Shown piece after piece: positions 1 to 10,335 of a stretch of 64,000 nt of DNA. The translations under genes were made by a program, and so were the position numbers. The notes beneath the pieces are model-generated. The model searched no databases. It saw nothing but the letters and a program-made list of their open reading frames with translations, and was not told where the DNA came from. Position 1 is the stretch's first letter; every line of letters starts with the position of its first letter. Source of the DNA: Atriophallophorus winterbourni (taxonomy: Eukaryota; Platyhelminthes; Trematoda; Plagiorchiida; Microphallidae); the NCBI GenBank assembly GCA_013407085.1, contig JACCGJ010002764.1, positions 29,088 to 93,087 on the forward strand, written 5' to 3'.

Positions 1-207
1 TAAATCCAATATGGAAAAATCACAATAAATCCTAATTTGCTAATTATATCGAATACAGCTACGAGAGTGGTATATCCGGAATGCTGACTTCGAGCGTAGT
101 CCAACGAGGGTTAGGATATCCACGCACGCGCAAGTATGATAACAGTATATCCTGATAATCAGGAGCTCAAAATAATGCGACCGCACGGCACGTTGACACG
201 TTGACAC

Positions 208-378
208 GTGTATATTCCAATCACATCAGACAGTCATTTCGATTGGAACAACACAAAAATCGTAACCAAAGGAAACGAGCGACACATGCCAGTATTTTAC
301 GACCCTCATGACTCCACAAAAATCGTCCACATCGAAAGAATTATAATTTCATCCACTGTATTACTTATAGCTTTCATC
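208..378 (+). pseudogene. PLE-like GIY-YIG C-terminal tail, copy A
   Basis: The open frame begins with a block containing HFDWNNTK and NERH. This resembles the segment after the GIY-YIG domain of Penelope-like elements, where a (D/N)W(D/N)N(T/S)K motif is followed by a basic stretch and a short tail. The frame stays open to 642, but only the part to about 378 is shared as protein with copy B, which stops after a matching LIQLYM end. No GIY-YIG core or reverse transcriptase precedes it, so this would be a 3' fragment. The assignment rests on a short motif and is moderate at best. Confidence 0.4.
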
Positions 379-649
379 CAACGGTACATGTTAAGGCGAT
401 TGCTTTTTTCACAAATAAAGCATAATTCAGTATACTTGATTCTTGAACTCCAATTAGTCAGCGCCTCTAATCAGCTGCGGTCTATTGACAAAAATGAAAA
501 GTGTACAGACAAGACAGCTGATGAACACAGTCAACGATTGGGAGAGCTGGTCATCGGACAGACAGACACCTTTGTAGTCAGCTCTCCACCTTCATTTCGT
601 GAAAGCGCGTTGAACGTGGCGTTTCGCATCATCTGTGAATGAGTGTGAC

Positions 650-1846
650 TTTTGTTGCCAGTATTGAATAAGCTTTCGTTTAATTGGCTCTATTAAATCT
701 GTTCTACACAACTGATAACCTTTCGTGCGATTCTGCGTCACCTCGATGATTTTTGGATCGTTGAACGATCAATTTCTCTATTGAGCTCATAGAGATCAGT
801 TGGATTATATGTGCGTGCAACGGTTGGTTAACAATCAATATATTCAAGTGTCAGAGCTCTGGAACAGTGCTAAACCCAGAGTAGAGGTTGATAAGGCCCG
901 ACTATTTTGTAATGTGCTCAGATTTTTTCATAAATAGGTTATCAAATATGACTTCACAGTAAGCCATATTCAGGTTTCTTTGAACCAATGGCAACACACG
1001 TACGACTTTATGGCAGTTATATCGGGTAAACTTTTTTTAATCGTTCAGGAAATGCATATCAGTGTATAGGAACTTTCACTTACAAACTGGTTTGGAATAC
1101 ATTTGAAACGATATAGAGCTCGTAGAAATATTATGTGACTGAAAGGCACATTCATTGCAGATATCAGGCTTGAAATTGTTCAATATGCGTCAACGTTAGT
1201 TGACGATATATGTGATCATCATTAACAGTATCGTAATTATGCAAGGTTTAACTACTCTGTTGACAAATTTATGCAGCTTTCGTTTCTGTGTCCATGGGTA
1301 ACTAAAATCTCATTGCACTCTGCAAAGCATTTATTCCTATGCCTTGCTTAGCTCAGTTAAGGGATTATACGTAAATCCGAAATTCATGTGATTCCTTAAT
1401 GTCGTTCAATCTGGGCATATAGATACGCGCATCTATAGCACGTCTTAGTTTTATTCTACCAATTTGTCGTCAATTCCAAAATATGATTCAACATTAATTC
1501 ATTTTAAACTAGCATAACCTCAATAAAACGGAATTTATTATATAGTTATTCACCTTTCTCGATCAACGATGCACCTGTGAAATCAAATCGGTACACATAT
1601 AAATCGTTTGAAGGTCAAGCTAAATATTTCAACGTCATTGATAATTGATGAAAGCAGAGCCTGAACGTATCAGGTGTTCATTTTTCGTAAATATATTTTG
1701 TGCGCATATTGTAAAACCCATAAATTATTCAACATAATGTGGTATCATATCGGAGACTGATAATTTTGTGAATTAGGATAAAATGTTTTTCGCGACAAAT
1801 AGCTACTAATAATTGACAAATGTTGAATACTCATTTTCTATGTGTT
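650..1846. other. Non-coding duplicated sequence
   Basis: No confident gene. It matches 35,880-37,043 in copy B. On the minus strand about 700-1,040 corresponds to the 129-residue open frame at 35,911-36,300, but here the frame is broken by stops and shifts. The AGCTCAGTTA string near 1,350 is not a tRNA. Confidence 0.6.
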
Positions 1847-2296
1847 TTGAAATTTGCTCACATTCTATATTCTTATTCCGACACGCGAAATGACCTCTTT
1901 TGCAATTGGTTCGAAAATTTCCGAGACAGATTGTGTATTCATGTTACAAAGTAATTGGAGTGCACACTCCTCTAGCACCTTCAGAATAATATTTCGCTGC
2001 TGCCGTAAAACTAAATCGTCTCGAGCGCTTGTCCAAGAATATCTTTGTGATTCCCCTTTGAAATCATAGTTATTCATTAAAACGTTATCTAATATCCGAT
2101 TTCACTGTCTTCAATTGATGATGGCAAACGGTTTGAGGGATAGGGATTTGCGCAGCACAATATATTAGTATCAACTCTGCTTTAGACTAAGCAACCAATA
2201 GCAAGCCTAGGAAGTAACATGATACGTAGGTATTACCAGGGTCAGTCGCTGACTTGCCTAATATTAAAATCAATCTGATCAACGATAGCAAAATTA
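1847..2296 (-). other. Copy-A-specific segment with a 70-residue open frame
   Basis: About 450 bp are present in A but replaced by a few bases in B near 37,070, so this is either an insertion in A or a deletion in B. On the minus strand, 2,077-1,865 is open for 70 codons and looks protein-like. It is rich in Leu, Glu and Arg and predicted helical, with segments such as DDLVLRQQRNIILKVLEE and SEIFEPIAKEVISRV, and ends in a stop. I do not recognise the family. It could be a fragment of a retrocopied gene or a chance frame; no poly(A) or target duplication is visible. Confidence 0.35.
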
Positions 2297-4140
2297 ATGC
2301 CTGTTGATTGTGTTGGCCAGAACCGAAAGGCAATTCCATTTGCATATTCAAGAAGGATATGAATAAAGCATCAACAATTGCGTGCGTTATTATCACACAC
2401 CGATGACCGATTTCTTTCTGTTTTCACACATCATGCGGGGTTCGCATAAACTGATGTAGTGTATTAATGTTCTAAGGATGGTCAATCTTATGCACACATT
2501 ATAATACGACGAATAAATCATTACAAAATGCGATGTGAAGATCGGTCGTCGTACGTTTAGCATATATATTTTTCCGACAGGTTTTAATCAGTTGAAATCA
2601 ACATGCTACCGTTAGATTTGCCCTTCGCTGAAAAAGCTGTTCTTCAAGGAACGATTCTTTTTCATTCCTGCTATTCAGCACATCTGGCTGTGTTACACTA
2701 GCAGCCCTGAAAGTTTGTTTGAAAAAAGGAAGTCGACATCGTAGTTGGATGTGCCGTATCCTGAAACGAATCTATGAATTCATTTTTGGCTGAGTTAGAT
2801 GTAGTTACAACGTGGTCAGAATACATATGCTTATATATAAATTCCGAAACCTGTGCTACACTAATACAGTTTTTGGAGAAGATGTTTACGTATGTGACTA
2901 CGCATTCCTAACAACCTCATTTAAAAATCACAAAGTTGTTCATGACTATCCATAATGGAAGCACTGTACTCGAGTTCCGCTATTATTTGATCTCATCAGA
3001 ACACCGTTCAATCTTGGAATGATTGTTGATTTCGGATATAAGCTAAACCATAAACTCCCTTACGAACTGTCATTAAGGATAGGGAAGTACCTTGAAACTC
3101 CCTGTTAGTAATTATTCGTTACTTTCATCGTTTTTCTATTTACTATCTGTTAATAAGGACCCCCGGATAAGTGGGAACGGACCTTTTCTAAATCATTACT
3201 ATTGTTCGTTACGGTTACTTCTGCCATATCGCTTTTAGTGATAGCAAAATCGGTAACTTCCTTAAGGTAAAGAAGTGCTTGTCTTTTTTGCCAATTTTTA
3301 TTTGGTTTGCCTTGCTCTTGGTTTTTACTGACACTGACGAATCAGTTTCGTATCGTATCATCATGCTCACTGGGAAGTCCATTTAAAGAGTCTCAGATAC
3401 AAGGAATACGTTTAACAAACTTCACGCTCTAACTTAATCAGGAATTCATTCCTTTCTCCAAATATCTTTGCTTAGCATGCAAAAGCGTCGGATTAGACAA
3501 ATTCATGACACTAGAATATTTAAGATTGGACATCAGGTGTTTTTTTATAATACAATTCTAATAACTTGTTGAGCTTACGGTTTTGCCGTTCTCTTATACG
3601 CTCTGATTTTGTGACTAAAATCTCTGCGTGATTTTCGCAAATTCCTCAAAAATCCCCTTCACATCATTCTACATCCAGATCACCGGAATTCAATGTAATG
3701 GTTGCCCTGGTGTTTATATATGACAGACCTACAGAGACCTTCACACCAGAATCCGGGAACATCGGAAGCCTGTCAAAAGCGGCTCCCTGATGCAGGATAA
3801 TATCTATCCCTCATTCATGATTCAGCCTTGGCGAAGCACGTTTTAAATACATTCCACAATGTTTATATGGGAAATTTTGTAGTGTTAAGAGTGGTATTAA
3901 ACCGTATGGCATATGGCTACATACAGTGTCTTTCTAAATTGCTAGGGTCGACTGGCAGTCAATAAATTGAATGGGGTAAAAATCTCCACAATAAGCGCTC
4001 AGCACTGATATGAACATAAATAGTCTTATTTACTCTATACTTAACATTTAAGTAGTTTTTTACTCTTAATTCAACAATCTTGTAGCCTTAAGTCGATTAT
4101 TCATGTATTTTTATGCAGCGGGCCACACATGTAACTGATC
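2297..4140. other. Non-coding duplicated sequence
   Basis: Matches 37,085-38,925 in copy B with scattered changes. No reading frame, RNA gene or element end was recognised. Confidence 0.6.
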
Positions 4141-4149
4141 TCAACCGTC

Positions 4150-4390
4150 TTCACTGGTGATATATTGATGTGCATACGTGCTAGGCAAATCAAACACGGA
4201 TCCTGATTATTACTACGTGACTTGTCACAACGTAGACGTAATACAGTCTGTTTAGCGGTAAAGTCAAATCGGAAATGGTGGGTTCAATGCTACTTAATCA
4301 TGTTCCATGTCCTGTCTATCACCCAAAACCTGCTCTAACTGATTTCCCTCAAATTTCTTCTCATCACGAATACACGATCGCCCACAAACA
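4150..4390 (+). repeat. PLE-end repeat that has lost its hammerhead, copy A
   Basis: The segment carries the conserved order of the PLE-end repeat seen at 12,190-12,600, 13,300-13,640 and 38,930-39,245: an ATTGATGTG start, a GGATCCTG block, a TTTAGCGGTAA block, a GGTGGGTT block and CCCAAAACCTGCT. The 42 bp that hold the hammerhead in copy B (between two ACC triplets) are missing here at about 4,321, and ATCACC runs directly into CAAAACC. Confidence 0.65.
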
Positions 4391-5048
4391 TATTGTATTT
4401 AGTTGCTGCAAATTTCGATTTTCCCAAAATTCATTTTAATGTGAATTTACTAATATTTACAAATGCACCTTTGCATCACTTCTGGCTCACTGTAGAACAT
4501 TTCCCGAGAAATTTTGCACTTCGAATTCATCTATTACTTCGCAGTAGTACGATCTTTTCAATAGTAAACATTGTACCGTTCTGAAATATCGTTTCGCGAA
4601 ACATTTCGACAGATTCTGGCAAAACATAAAATCAGATAATATTTAGCATTGTGTAATCAGCCGATATTTTCCAGGAATTGTCAGATAAATTTGGGTTAAA
4701 TACCTTACTTTTTGTTCATGAATATTTATAACATTTTAATGAATTTCGTAAAAAAAACCAATGACCCATAATATTAGCCGGATTTATAGAAAACCTAATT
4801 GAAGTAGCAACTTACTACTCTTCAATTCAGATTGAACTGTGAAAATACGACGGATTATTACGTATTAGATTGTGCACATGGGAAAATAATCTTCATAAAT
4901 CTCTTTGGGCCCCATCAAGAGACTCACATTTCTCGAATTTATCTTTGTCGAATTCTGAAAATATTGGAAAACATTGTATGGGTATAATAACATGAAAGAT
5001 TTAATAATTTGTTTTCGTTAACATACTTCATTAGATGAAATAGAAGCA

Positions 5049-5049
<1 letters not shown>
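4391..5049. other. Non-coding duplicated sequence
   Basis: Matches 39,246-39,885 in copy B. No convincing coding frame or structured RNA was seen. Confidence 0.55.

Positions 5050-5139
<90 letters not shown>
5050..5139. repeat. TTA microsatellite, copy A
   Basis: About thirty uninterrupted TTA triplets. In copy B the same place (39,886-39,975) is interrupted by other AT-rich triplets, so the tract has expanded or been kept homogeneous in A. Confidence 0.97.
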
Positions 5140-5144
<5 letters not shown>

Positions 5145-6129
5145 GAAACTTTTGACATTTTCAGAGTAAGTTCAATATGCAATTTGCGTATGTTTTATCA
5201 ATCTGAATAAAGACATTGAGATCATTGAACTTTGAAGCACATTCAACCTTTGGGTGACTATTATGCATATTGGATCTACGTCAGTCGATCGAATGAATTG
5301 GATTTACCACTGCTCACATCCTTTGCACTCAAACATCTTAAACGGTTTCTGGGTCTTTGCAGTTATCGATTGGAGACTGTAAGTTTGCATGCAATGAGAA
5401 TCAAAGCATTAAAAAAGTAGTAAAAAAGTGAAACGTGAATGCCTGAAACGCATACAATTGACCAATTTGAAGTTATGATCTCTTATTTTTTTGTCTTGTA
5501 CACCACAACCAGCTTTTTTCTGTATATTGTCGTCAGTAAGCGACAGTATTATTAGATTCAGCAATCGTTCGTGTTGAGCGGGTGAACCGGGACTAATTTA
5601 TGAATATGTATATGAATTACTTGGTTCGTTCAATGAACCCCATTAAACCGTGTCATTATTTTCAAAGTTATGGCCCAAATGAGTAACTTGGATGAACGAA
5701 AAGTGATAATTGTAATGTGTCCATTCTGGCTGATGCTTTTGCGGAAATTCTGAATATTTATATACGCAATTTCGTTTATTTGACGCCATATTTCATTTGG
5801 ATCCATAATGTATGTTGCATGTACAAAATATATTATCGCTGTTTTTGGAAAAACGTCAATCAAGAGGCTACTCATAATAACCCTACGGGATGGGAATATC
5901 TTGGTTTAACTGCTTACAATGGATGCGCTGTTTAAAGCATCATCTACAAACTATGAACTGAATATATACTATTTTCTGCTGCTGCACGACATCCATGCCA
6001 TTAGCGTGCAACTAAACTCGTTCGACAGATATTATTCTTCCCAAATCAAGATAAATGGTTTATAGATTGTAATAGATTTTTCATTCCACTCATTCAATGT
6101 AGGCCGAATTTGACCTCCATGAAATGTAA
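5140..6129. other. Non-coding duplicated sequence before the PLE
   Basis: Matches 39,976-40,950. The short frame at 5,232-5,420 is also open in B, but the differences do not favour silent sites, so I do not call it a gene. Confidence 0.55.
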
Positions 6130-6212
6130 CACATTCTTCCTGTTTAAAAATAGACGACACAGATCCATAATCATGTAATTAAAATTTGCAATGAATCCGT
6201 TAAAGCAAGATT

Positions 6213-6257
6213 TTGGTAACGTTTCGCTTCTGAACACAGAAGCTTCGTCAGACCAAT
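6213..6257 (-). ncRNA. Hammerhead ribozyme, PLE type, core complete
   Basis: On the minus strand the order is UUGGU (stem I), CUGACGA, an extra A, the hairpin GCUUCUG-UGUU-CAGAAGC (stem II, 7 pairs), GAA, ACGU (stem III, self-complementary, no loop), U at the cleavage position, then ACCAA closing stem I. All conserved core bases (C3 U4 G5 A6, G8 A9, G12 A13 A14) are present. An extra A after A9 is known in some natural hammerheads. With only two pairs and no loop in stem III, a dimer is probably needed for activity. This is the best PLE-type copy in the window. Confidence 0.78.
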
Positions 6258-6558
6258 GGTGACGGTACGAACAATGTTCAGGTTTGAATGACATTTTCTT
6301 GACCAATCCTGATTTTTTTCAGATAGACATTGGAAATCAAGACTATTGATCACACCCTTTAAATGCCGTGTTAATCCCTAAATTGTATATCTAGTGTTCA
6401 AACATGAATACTTCAGATACCTTGCTGTCTACTACGAACCAAAAGTTCGCAATCCAGCCAGCAACGTTGTACGAACAGCCGAAACGGAAGCAAAATGTCA
6501 TAATCATTGCATTTACAACTTGAGATGCCAATAGAATGAAATCACACCAAGGGTCTAA

Positions 6559-7125
6559 GTGGTGAAATCTCCAGATAATGCTCGCAATTCTAGGAAGGCT
6601 GCCGAAAACCTATCCAAAGTTTCCTTAAAACAAAAGATCAACACGACCAATGAAAGCCTGACAAACGCGCGATCCAAATCTTCTAGTTTGATGTCCGAAA
6701 TGCAAAATCAGTTATCTGCAAAAAATCTGTTTTCTGCAAAACTAGTGCGAAACACGCCGAGGACTTGGCCACACAATCTGAGTACATCGAATAAGGACAG
6801 ATACGTAAGTTCAGCATGAATTAAGTAGAACCTTAGTCAAAGATTATGGTCCATGCTCTACCCAAAATCTGCTCATTTCCCTAGATTCTATGGACTTCCG
6901 AAGATACATAAGGAGACGTCCCATTGAGGAACATTTTAGACGGCATTGGATCCGCAACACACAAAATTGGCTAAGCTCCATGCCCAGCTTCTGAACCCAC
7001 TGTTTGGTAACAGGAATTCGTTTATTGAGAACTCGTTTTATTTTGTTCGTCGTTTAGGTACCGCAATGGGCTCACTTATGTTCCCCATGCTGGCTAATAT
7101 ATACATGGAGCACTTCGAAAAGACA
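6559..7125 (+). pseudogene. PLE reverse transcriptase fragment, copy A
   Basis: Spread over more than one frame are the PLE reverse transcriptase blocks YGLPKIHKE (about 6,885-6,925), a linker with KLAKLHAQLLNPL and SFIENSFYFV (6,960-7,050), then GTAMGSLMFPMLANIYMEHF (7,058-7,117), matching the TAMGS(P)LSP..AN(I/L)YME motif of the family. Compared with copy B about 234 bp are deleted just before GTAMGS. The catalytic D-D region that should follow is missing, so no active enzyme can be made. The 6,559-6,819 frame upstream is not recognised on its own. Confidence 0.72.
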
Positions 7126-7189
7126 GTCGTCAACTTACAAGTCATGAATACACCAAGAGATTAATTGAGCGCCAATTAAACCGAGTTAA

Positions 7190-7570
7190 ACACCCGCAAC
7201 CAAAAACGGAAAACGTTTGGCGAGTTACGGTATTTCTACCGTATGTTGAAAGCGCCTCCAAAGGAATAACTCGAATCTTGAATAACGCAGGCATGAGAGT
7301 AGCTTATTAGGGAGGTAGTACTCTCTATCTGTATCAATGACTCTCAAATATAAGACTCCTTTAGGTTGTGCGAAAAAACTGCATCTACAAAATCAAATTC
7401 AAGGGATTTGCGGGTGTTTACATTGAGTGGACATCTAGAGAATTTTGCACCAGGGTAAATGAACATGGGAAACGAGTAGGAAATTAACCCCGCAAATACA
7501 GTGAATATCAATCACTAATTCTGTATTCCGCCCTAGCTGAACACGGGCTGAGTTTACGCCTAGACAGTTA
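7190..7570 (+). pseudogene. PLE linker and GIY-YIG endonuclease remnant, copy A
   Basis: About 7,190-7,370 encodes the linker TENVWRVTVFLPYVESASKG then TRILNNAGMRVAY, typical of the region before the endonuclease. At 7,375-7,560 the frame reads NCIYKIKFKGFAGVYIEWTS, then REFCTRVNEH and later SALAEHG. This is the GIY-YIG layout (Y..K ten residues before VYI, then R and a His-rich end). The second Tyr-Ile-Gly is changed to Tyr-Ile-Glu, and stops interrupt the frame, so it is inactive. Confidence 0.72.
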
Positions 7571-7867
7571 AAATAACAAAGGCTGGGGCGAAGTGAACAA
7601 GATGGATGAGGCAGATATCTCCAAATTCTGGCGTTTGGTTATGCAGCGGATAAGGATGACGTGCATAGCACCTAATGTTTACATTGATACGTAATCAGAG
7701 AGCCAGCGGACGCTGTTTGCAACTGCAAACTGAATAAACAATTATGGGATTTACACAGCATTTTGGAAGTGTGATAAATTGTCTTGATCTCCCTTGTCTA
7801 CCTGAAAGAACACAGGATTAGTCAAGAAAATGTCATTTAAACCTGAACACTGTTCGTTCCGACATCA

Positions 7868-7911
7868 TTAGTCTGACGAAGATTCTGTGTTCAGATGCGG
7901 AACGTTACCAA
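7868..7911 (+). ncRNA. PLE-type hammerhead, degraded
   Basis: This is the plus-strand partner of 6,213-6,257 in the opposite end of the PLE. CUGACGA and ACGUUACC are intact, but stem II is weakened (GAUUCUG against CAGAUGC) and GAAAC is changed to GGAAC. Probably inactive. Confidence 0.65.
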
Positions 7912-7960
7912 CAACTTGCTATAACCGAATCATTGCGAAATTTATTTTTATGATAAACAT

Positions 7961-9819
7961 AGGATTCATCCAAGTAACATGATTTGATGGGGTGTGAATT
8001 AGTATTATGTTTGCCATTTGTATGTAATACACGACTCTACAAATAGGTTTGATTATGTATTTGCGGTTAAATGCCAATTGACTGATTGGGTAGTAAAATG
8101 TAGCCGTTTTTATCTAGTGCAAATAAACTCTCGTAACGTACTCTTCTCCAAGTCCGATACCGCTAATAATAAAATGAAAAGAACAAAATAATACGCATAT
8201 ATAAAATAAGAATTTCCATTCAAAGAATAAATTCCTCTTCTTTTATGTTATTCAGGAGCATTCAACATGTGATTTTGTTTTATTTTAAACATCAATGGTT
8301 GATCCATTCACATCGTCACGTTGGCGTCACATAAATATCAGAGTTGCTCAGAAGTAAACCGGTTTTGAGGTGTGTAAGTTCCGGATATCAAGATTACATT
8401 GCATCCTATTTTTAGCAGTAAAGGACAAGATTCACGTTGGTGTTTGCAAGCGGTTTCTCATTGGTCGTTATGTTGCCACTAATTGGAAATGCTGGTTAAT
8501 TTAGTTTGTTGTTGAGTGTCACGCTTCCAGGAATTCGTGCGCATTCGTGCGTCATTTCATTCGCATAATATTTTCCTGCGGTCCCAGTAAAACGTGTGAA
8601 GGAATTGGTCAATATGTATTGACATCATTGAATTTCGATCATGTCAGCCTATAGTTAACTTGTCTTGGTGTTGCCATCTGCTTCCTACCTACTTGTATGA
8701 CGCATTACTTCTCTCAAATTCACATGTAAACTTGAAAATTGCATTCAACTGTTTTACTTTCGACTGTCTCTTTTATCATTCTAGAGATACATTCGTCGTC
8801 CTTGCTAATATATAGAGACTGAACGCTCCATTTTCCTTATATGTATGCACAACACTGCTCTGTACTACACTTCAGCAAAGAACATTTCAACGATAATTCA
8901 TATGCAGTTCCATCACACTCCATTACACAAGTTCTCTGCAGTTTTCACTCATGAAGTAGGGACAGTAAGATCAAAATTCGCATGCCTTGAAACAGTGGAA
9001 CTATGGTAAACAAGATTGATGCTTGTATGCCGCTGTTCGAAACGGTTAATAAGACCACATCACATGCGATCGCACAAATGTATATGGAGTTTAACCCATG
9101 ATCATGAGCAAAGATTATCATCAGCTTGCATGACCATTATCTAAGATCATCTTTCAAATGGCCCTACATTGTTTGCGAAAAAAATTGATTTGATTAAAAT
9201 TTACTTTCATAAAACGAATACTCGATTGAGCGTGATGTGCGAGTATGTAACCATGGTGTCAACAGGATGTTGACTTGTGATTGAACACACTGCGTTTCGC
9301 CATTCTGGCTAACTCATCAGTATCTTCAAAGTTTAGAGTTTAGGCTAAGATCACCAAATCTTCGCTGAATCGAAACAATCATTTTTGACTGTACAATCGT
9401 TTTCTAACGACTGCATACAGCACAATTTTGTTCGTGATGCGTACGTGATGTATTTACATACAAATAAAAAACCGTTTATCCAGATTATATGTATCATCAA
9501 ACTTAACTATCCACTTGATATCGTTTTAGAAAATATAGTTTTCTACGAAAGAAAACGTGAGTTTGTATATCAAAATATATGACCTACCCTTATCAATCAC
9601 GTCCAACGCTAGAATAATAAAATGCGAGTCGTTAGGAAATCATATGTTACAGAAACCACTAAATGTTTTTGAATATTTTACATAAGTCAATCGACGAAAT
9701 ATAGGAATAACCGAAATGTGATTATGAAGTAATAAGATTATATGATTCGAGCTAACTATAAAATATTCGTGAGAATCAATTTTCAGGTAGGTATACACTT
9801 GGACCTGATACCTAATCTG
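7961..9819. other. Non-coding duplicated sequence
   Basis: Matches 43,080-44,865. A 65-codon frame at 9,385-9,582 is open in both copies, but almost all differences change the amino acid, so it looks neutral. A short GTGCGCATTC duplication near 8,537 is absent in B. Confidence 0.55.
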
Positions 9820-9880
9820 TGGAAGTAAAAGGAGAAGATGGAAAAGAAGAAGGAGGAAGGGAGAAGCGGAAGAAGCAAAA
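9820..9880 (+). repeat. Polypurine tract, copy A
   Basis: Roughly 60 bases almost entirely A and G (GGAAGTAAAAGGAGAAG, then GAAAAGAAGAAGGAGG). The counterpart is at 44,866-44,930. Such tracts can form triplex DNA; no other role is visible. Confidence 0.8.
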
Positions 9881-10129
9881 CACTGTATGCGCGTACACAC
9901 CTTTCCATAAATAAATTAAATTCTCCATAAAACTGAGAAATATTGAAATGTTAAATAACCGCAAACCTGATTCTGGTAAATTGTCGCACAATAAATACCG
10001 TACGTATACTCTAATACTGTCAGATAACCAAAGTCTAGACAGACATCAGAATGAAATTAGAAAATTAAGTTAGAATAATTAAGGTAAGATCCGAACATCT
10101 GTTATCAAATTATCGGGCGCATCTTGAAC

Positions 10130-10335
10130 TCCGAAAGATCCATCGATTGATTAACCGTGTTTCACGCCAAGTAAGGAACAAAATAGATTCTGGATTTATT
10201 AGCTCGAGAATAAGGAATAAATATTGACTTCTAGTGGAGGAAAATGATTTGCAGGCAACAGGGATCTTGTTTACTGGATGTGAATTATCGGAATAAATGT
10301 TTTCGATAAATGTGTTGCATTCACGGAAGTGACGA
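10130..10335 (-). pseudogene. Non-LTR reverse transcriptase C-terminus, copy A
   Basis: Read on the minus strand this matches the tail of jockey/CR1-like polyproteins: an IVDRHF..CN block, then HPVNK, then S(F)..RTNISR..FVPHLAR, the usual RT.. (N)S.(L/V)P.LAR ending. The frame is shifted at least once. The same LINE tail is at 45,165-45,430, and the related plus-strand copy at 25,825-26,460 stops just where this part begins. Confidence 0.6.

Larger units (their letters stand above)
6130..7960 (+). mobile_element. Penelope-like element with inverted hammerhead-bearing ends, copy A
   Basis: A decayed PLE. Its two ends (about 6,130-6,370 on minus and 7,750-7,960 on plus) are inverted copies of one repeat. 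Each reads, in its own sense, AATTGTCTTGAT-like, then GGATTGGTCAAGAAAATG, then ACCTGAACA, then a hammerhead. Between them lie reverse transcriptase and GIY-YIG endonuclease remnants on the plus strand. Penelope elements are known to carry long-terminal-repeat-like ends in either direct or inverse orientation, and many PLEs carry hammerheads there. The body is much shorter than a full element. Confidence 0.75.

Noticed and set aside
545..640. Hammerhead in the GCTGATGAACAC to GGTCATCGG region
   Set aside because: It has CUGAUGA, but no GAAAC and no stem II; the resemblance is only local.
208..642. A single 144-residue gene
   Set aside because: The match to copy B ends by residue 60, where B has a stop; the rest is open by chance in A.
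1345..1400. tRNA-like AGCTCAGTTA string (also 36,573-36,600)
   Set aside because: It resembles a D-arm, but there is no T-arm GGTTCGAAT, no acceptor stem and no anticodon arm at the right distance.
5232..5420. 62-codon frame open in both copies (40,064-40,252)
   Set aside because: Short, no motif, differences not biased to silent sites.
9385..9582. 65-codon frame open in both copies (44,433-44,630 in B)
   Set aside because: Most differences between A and B change the amino acid and several are radical, as expected for neutral sequence; no motif seen.
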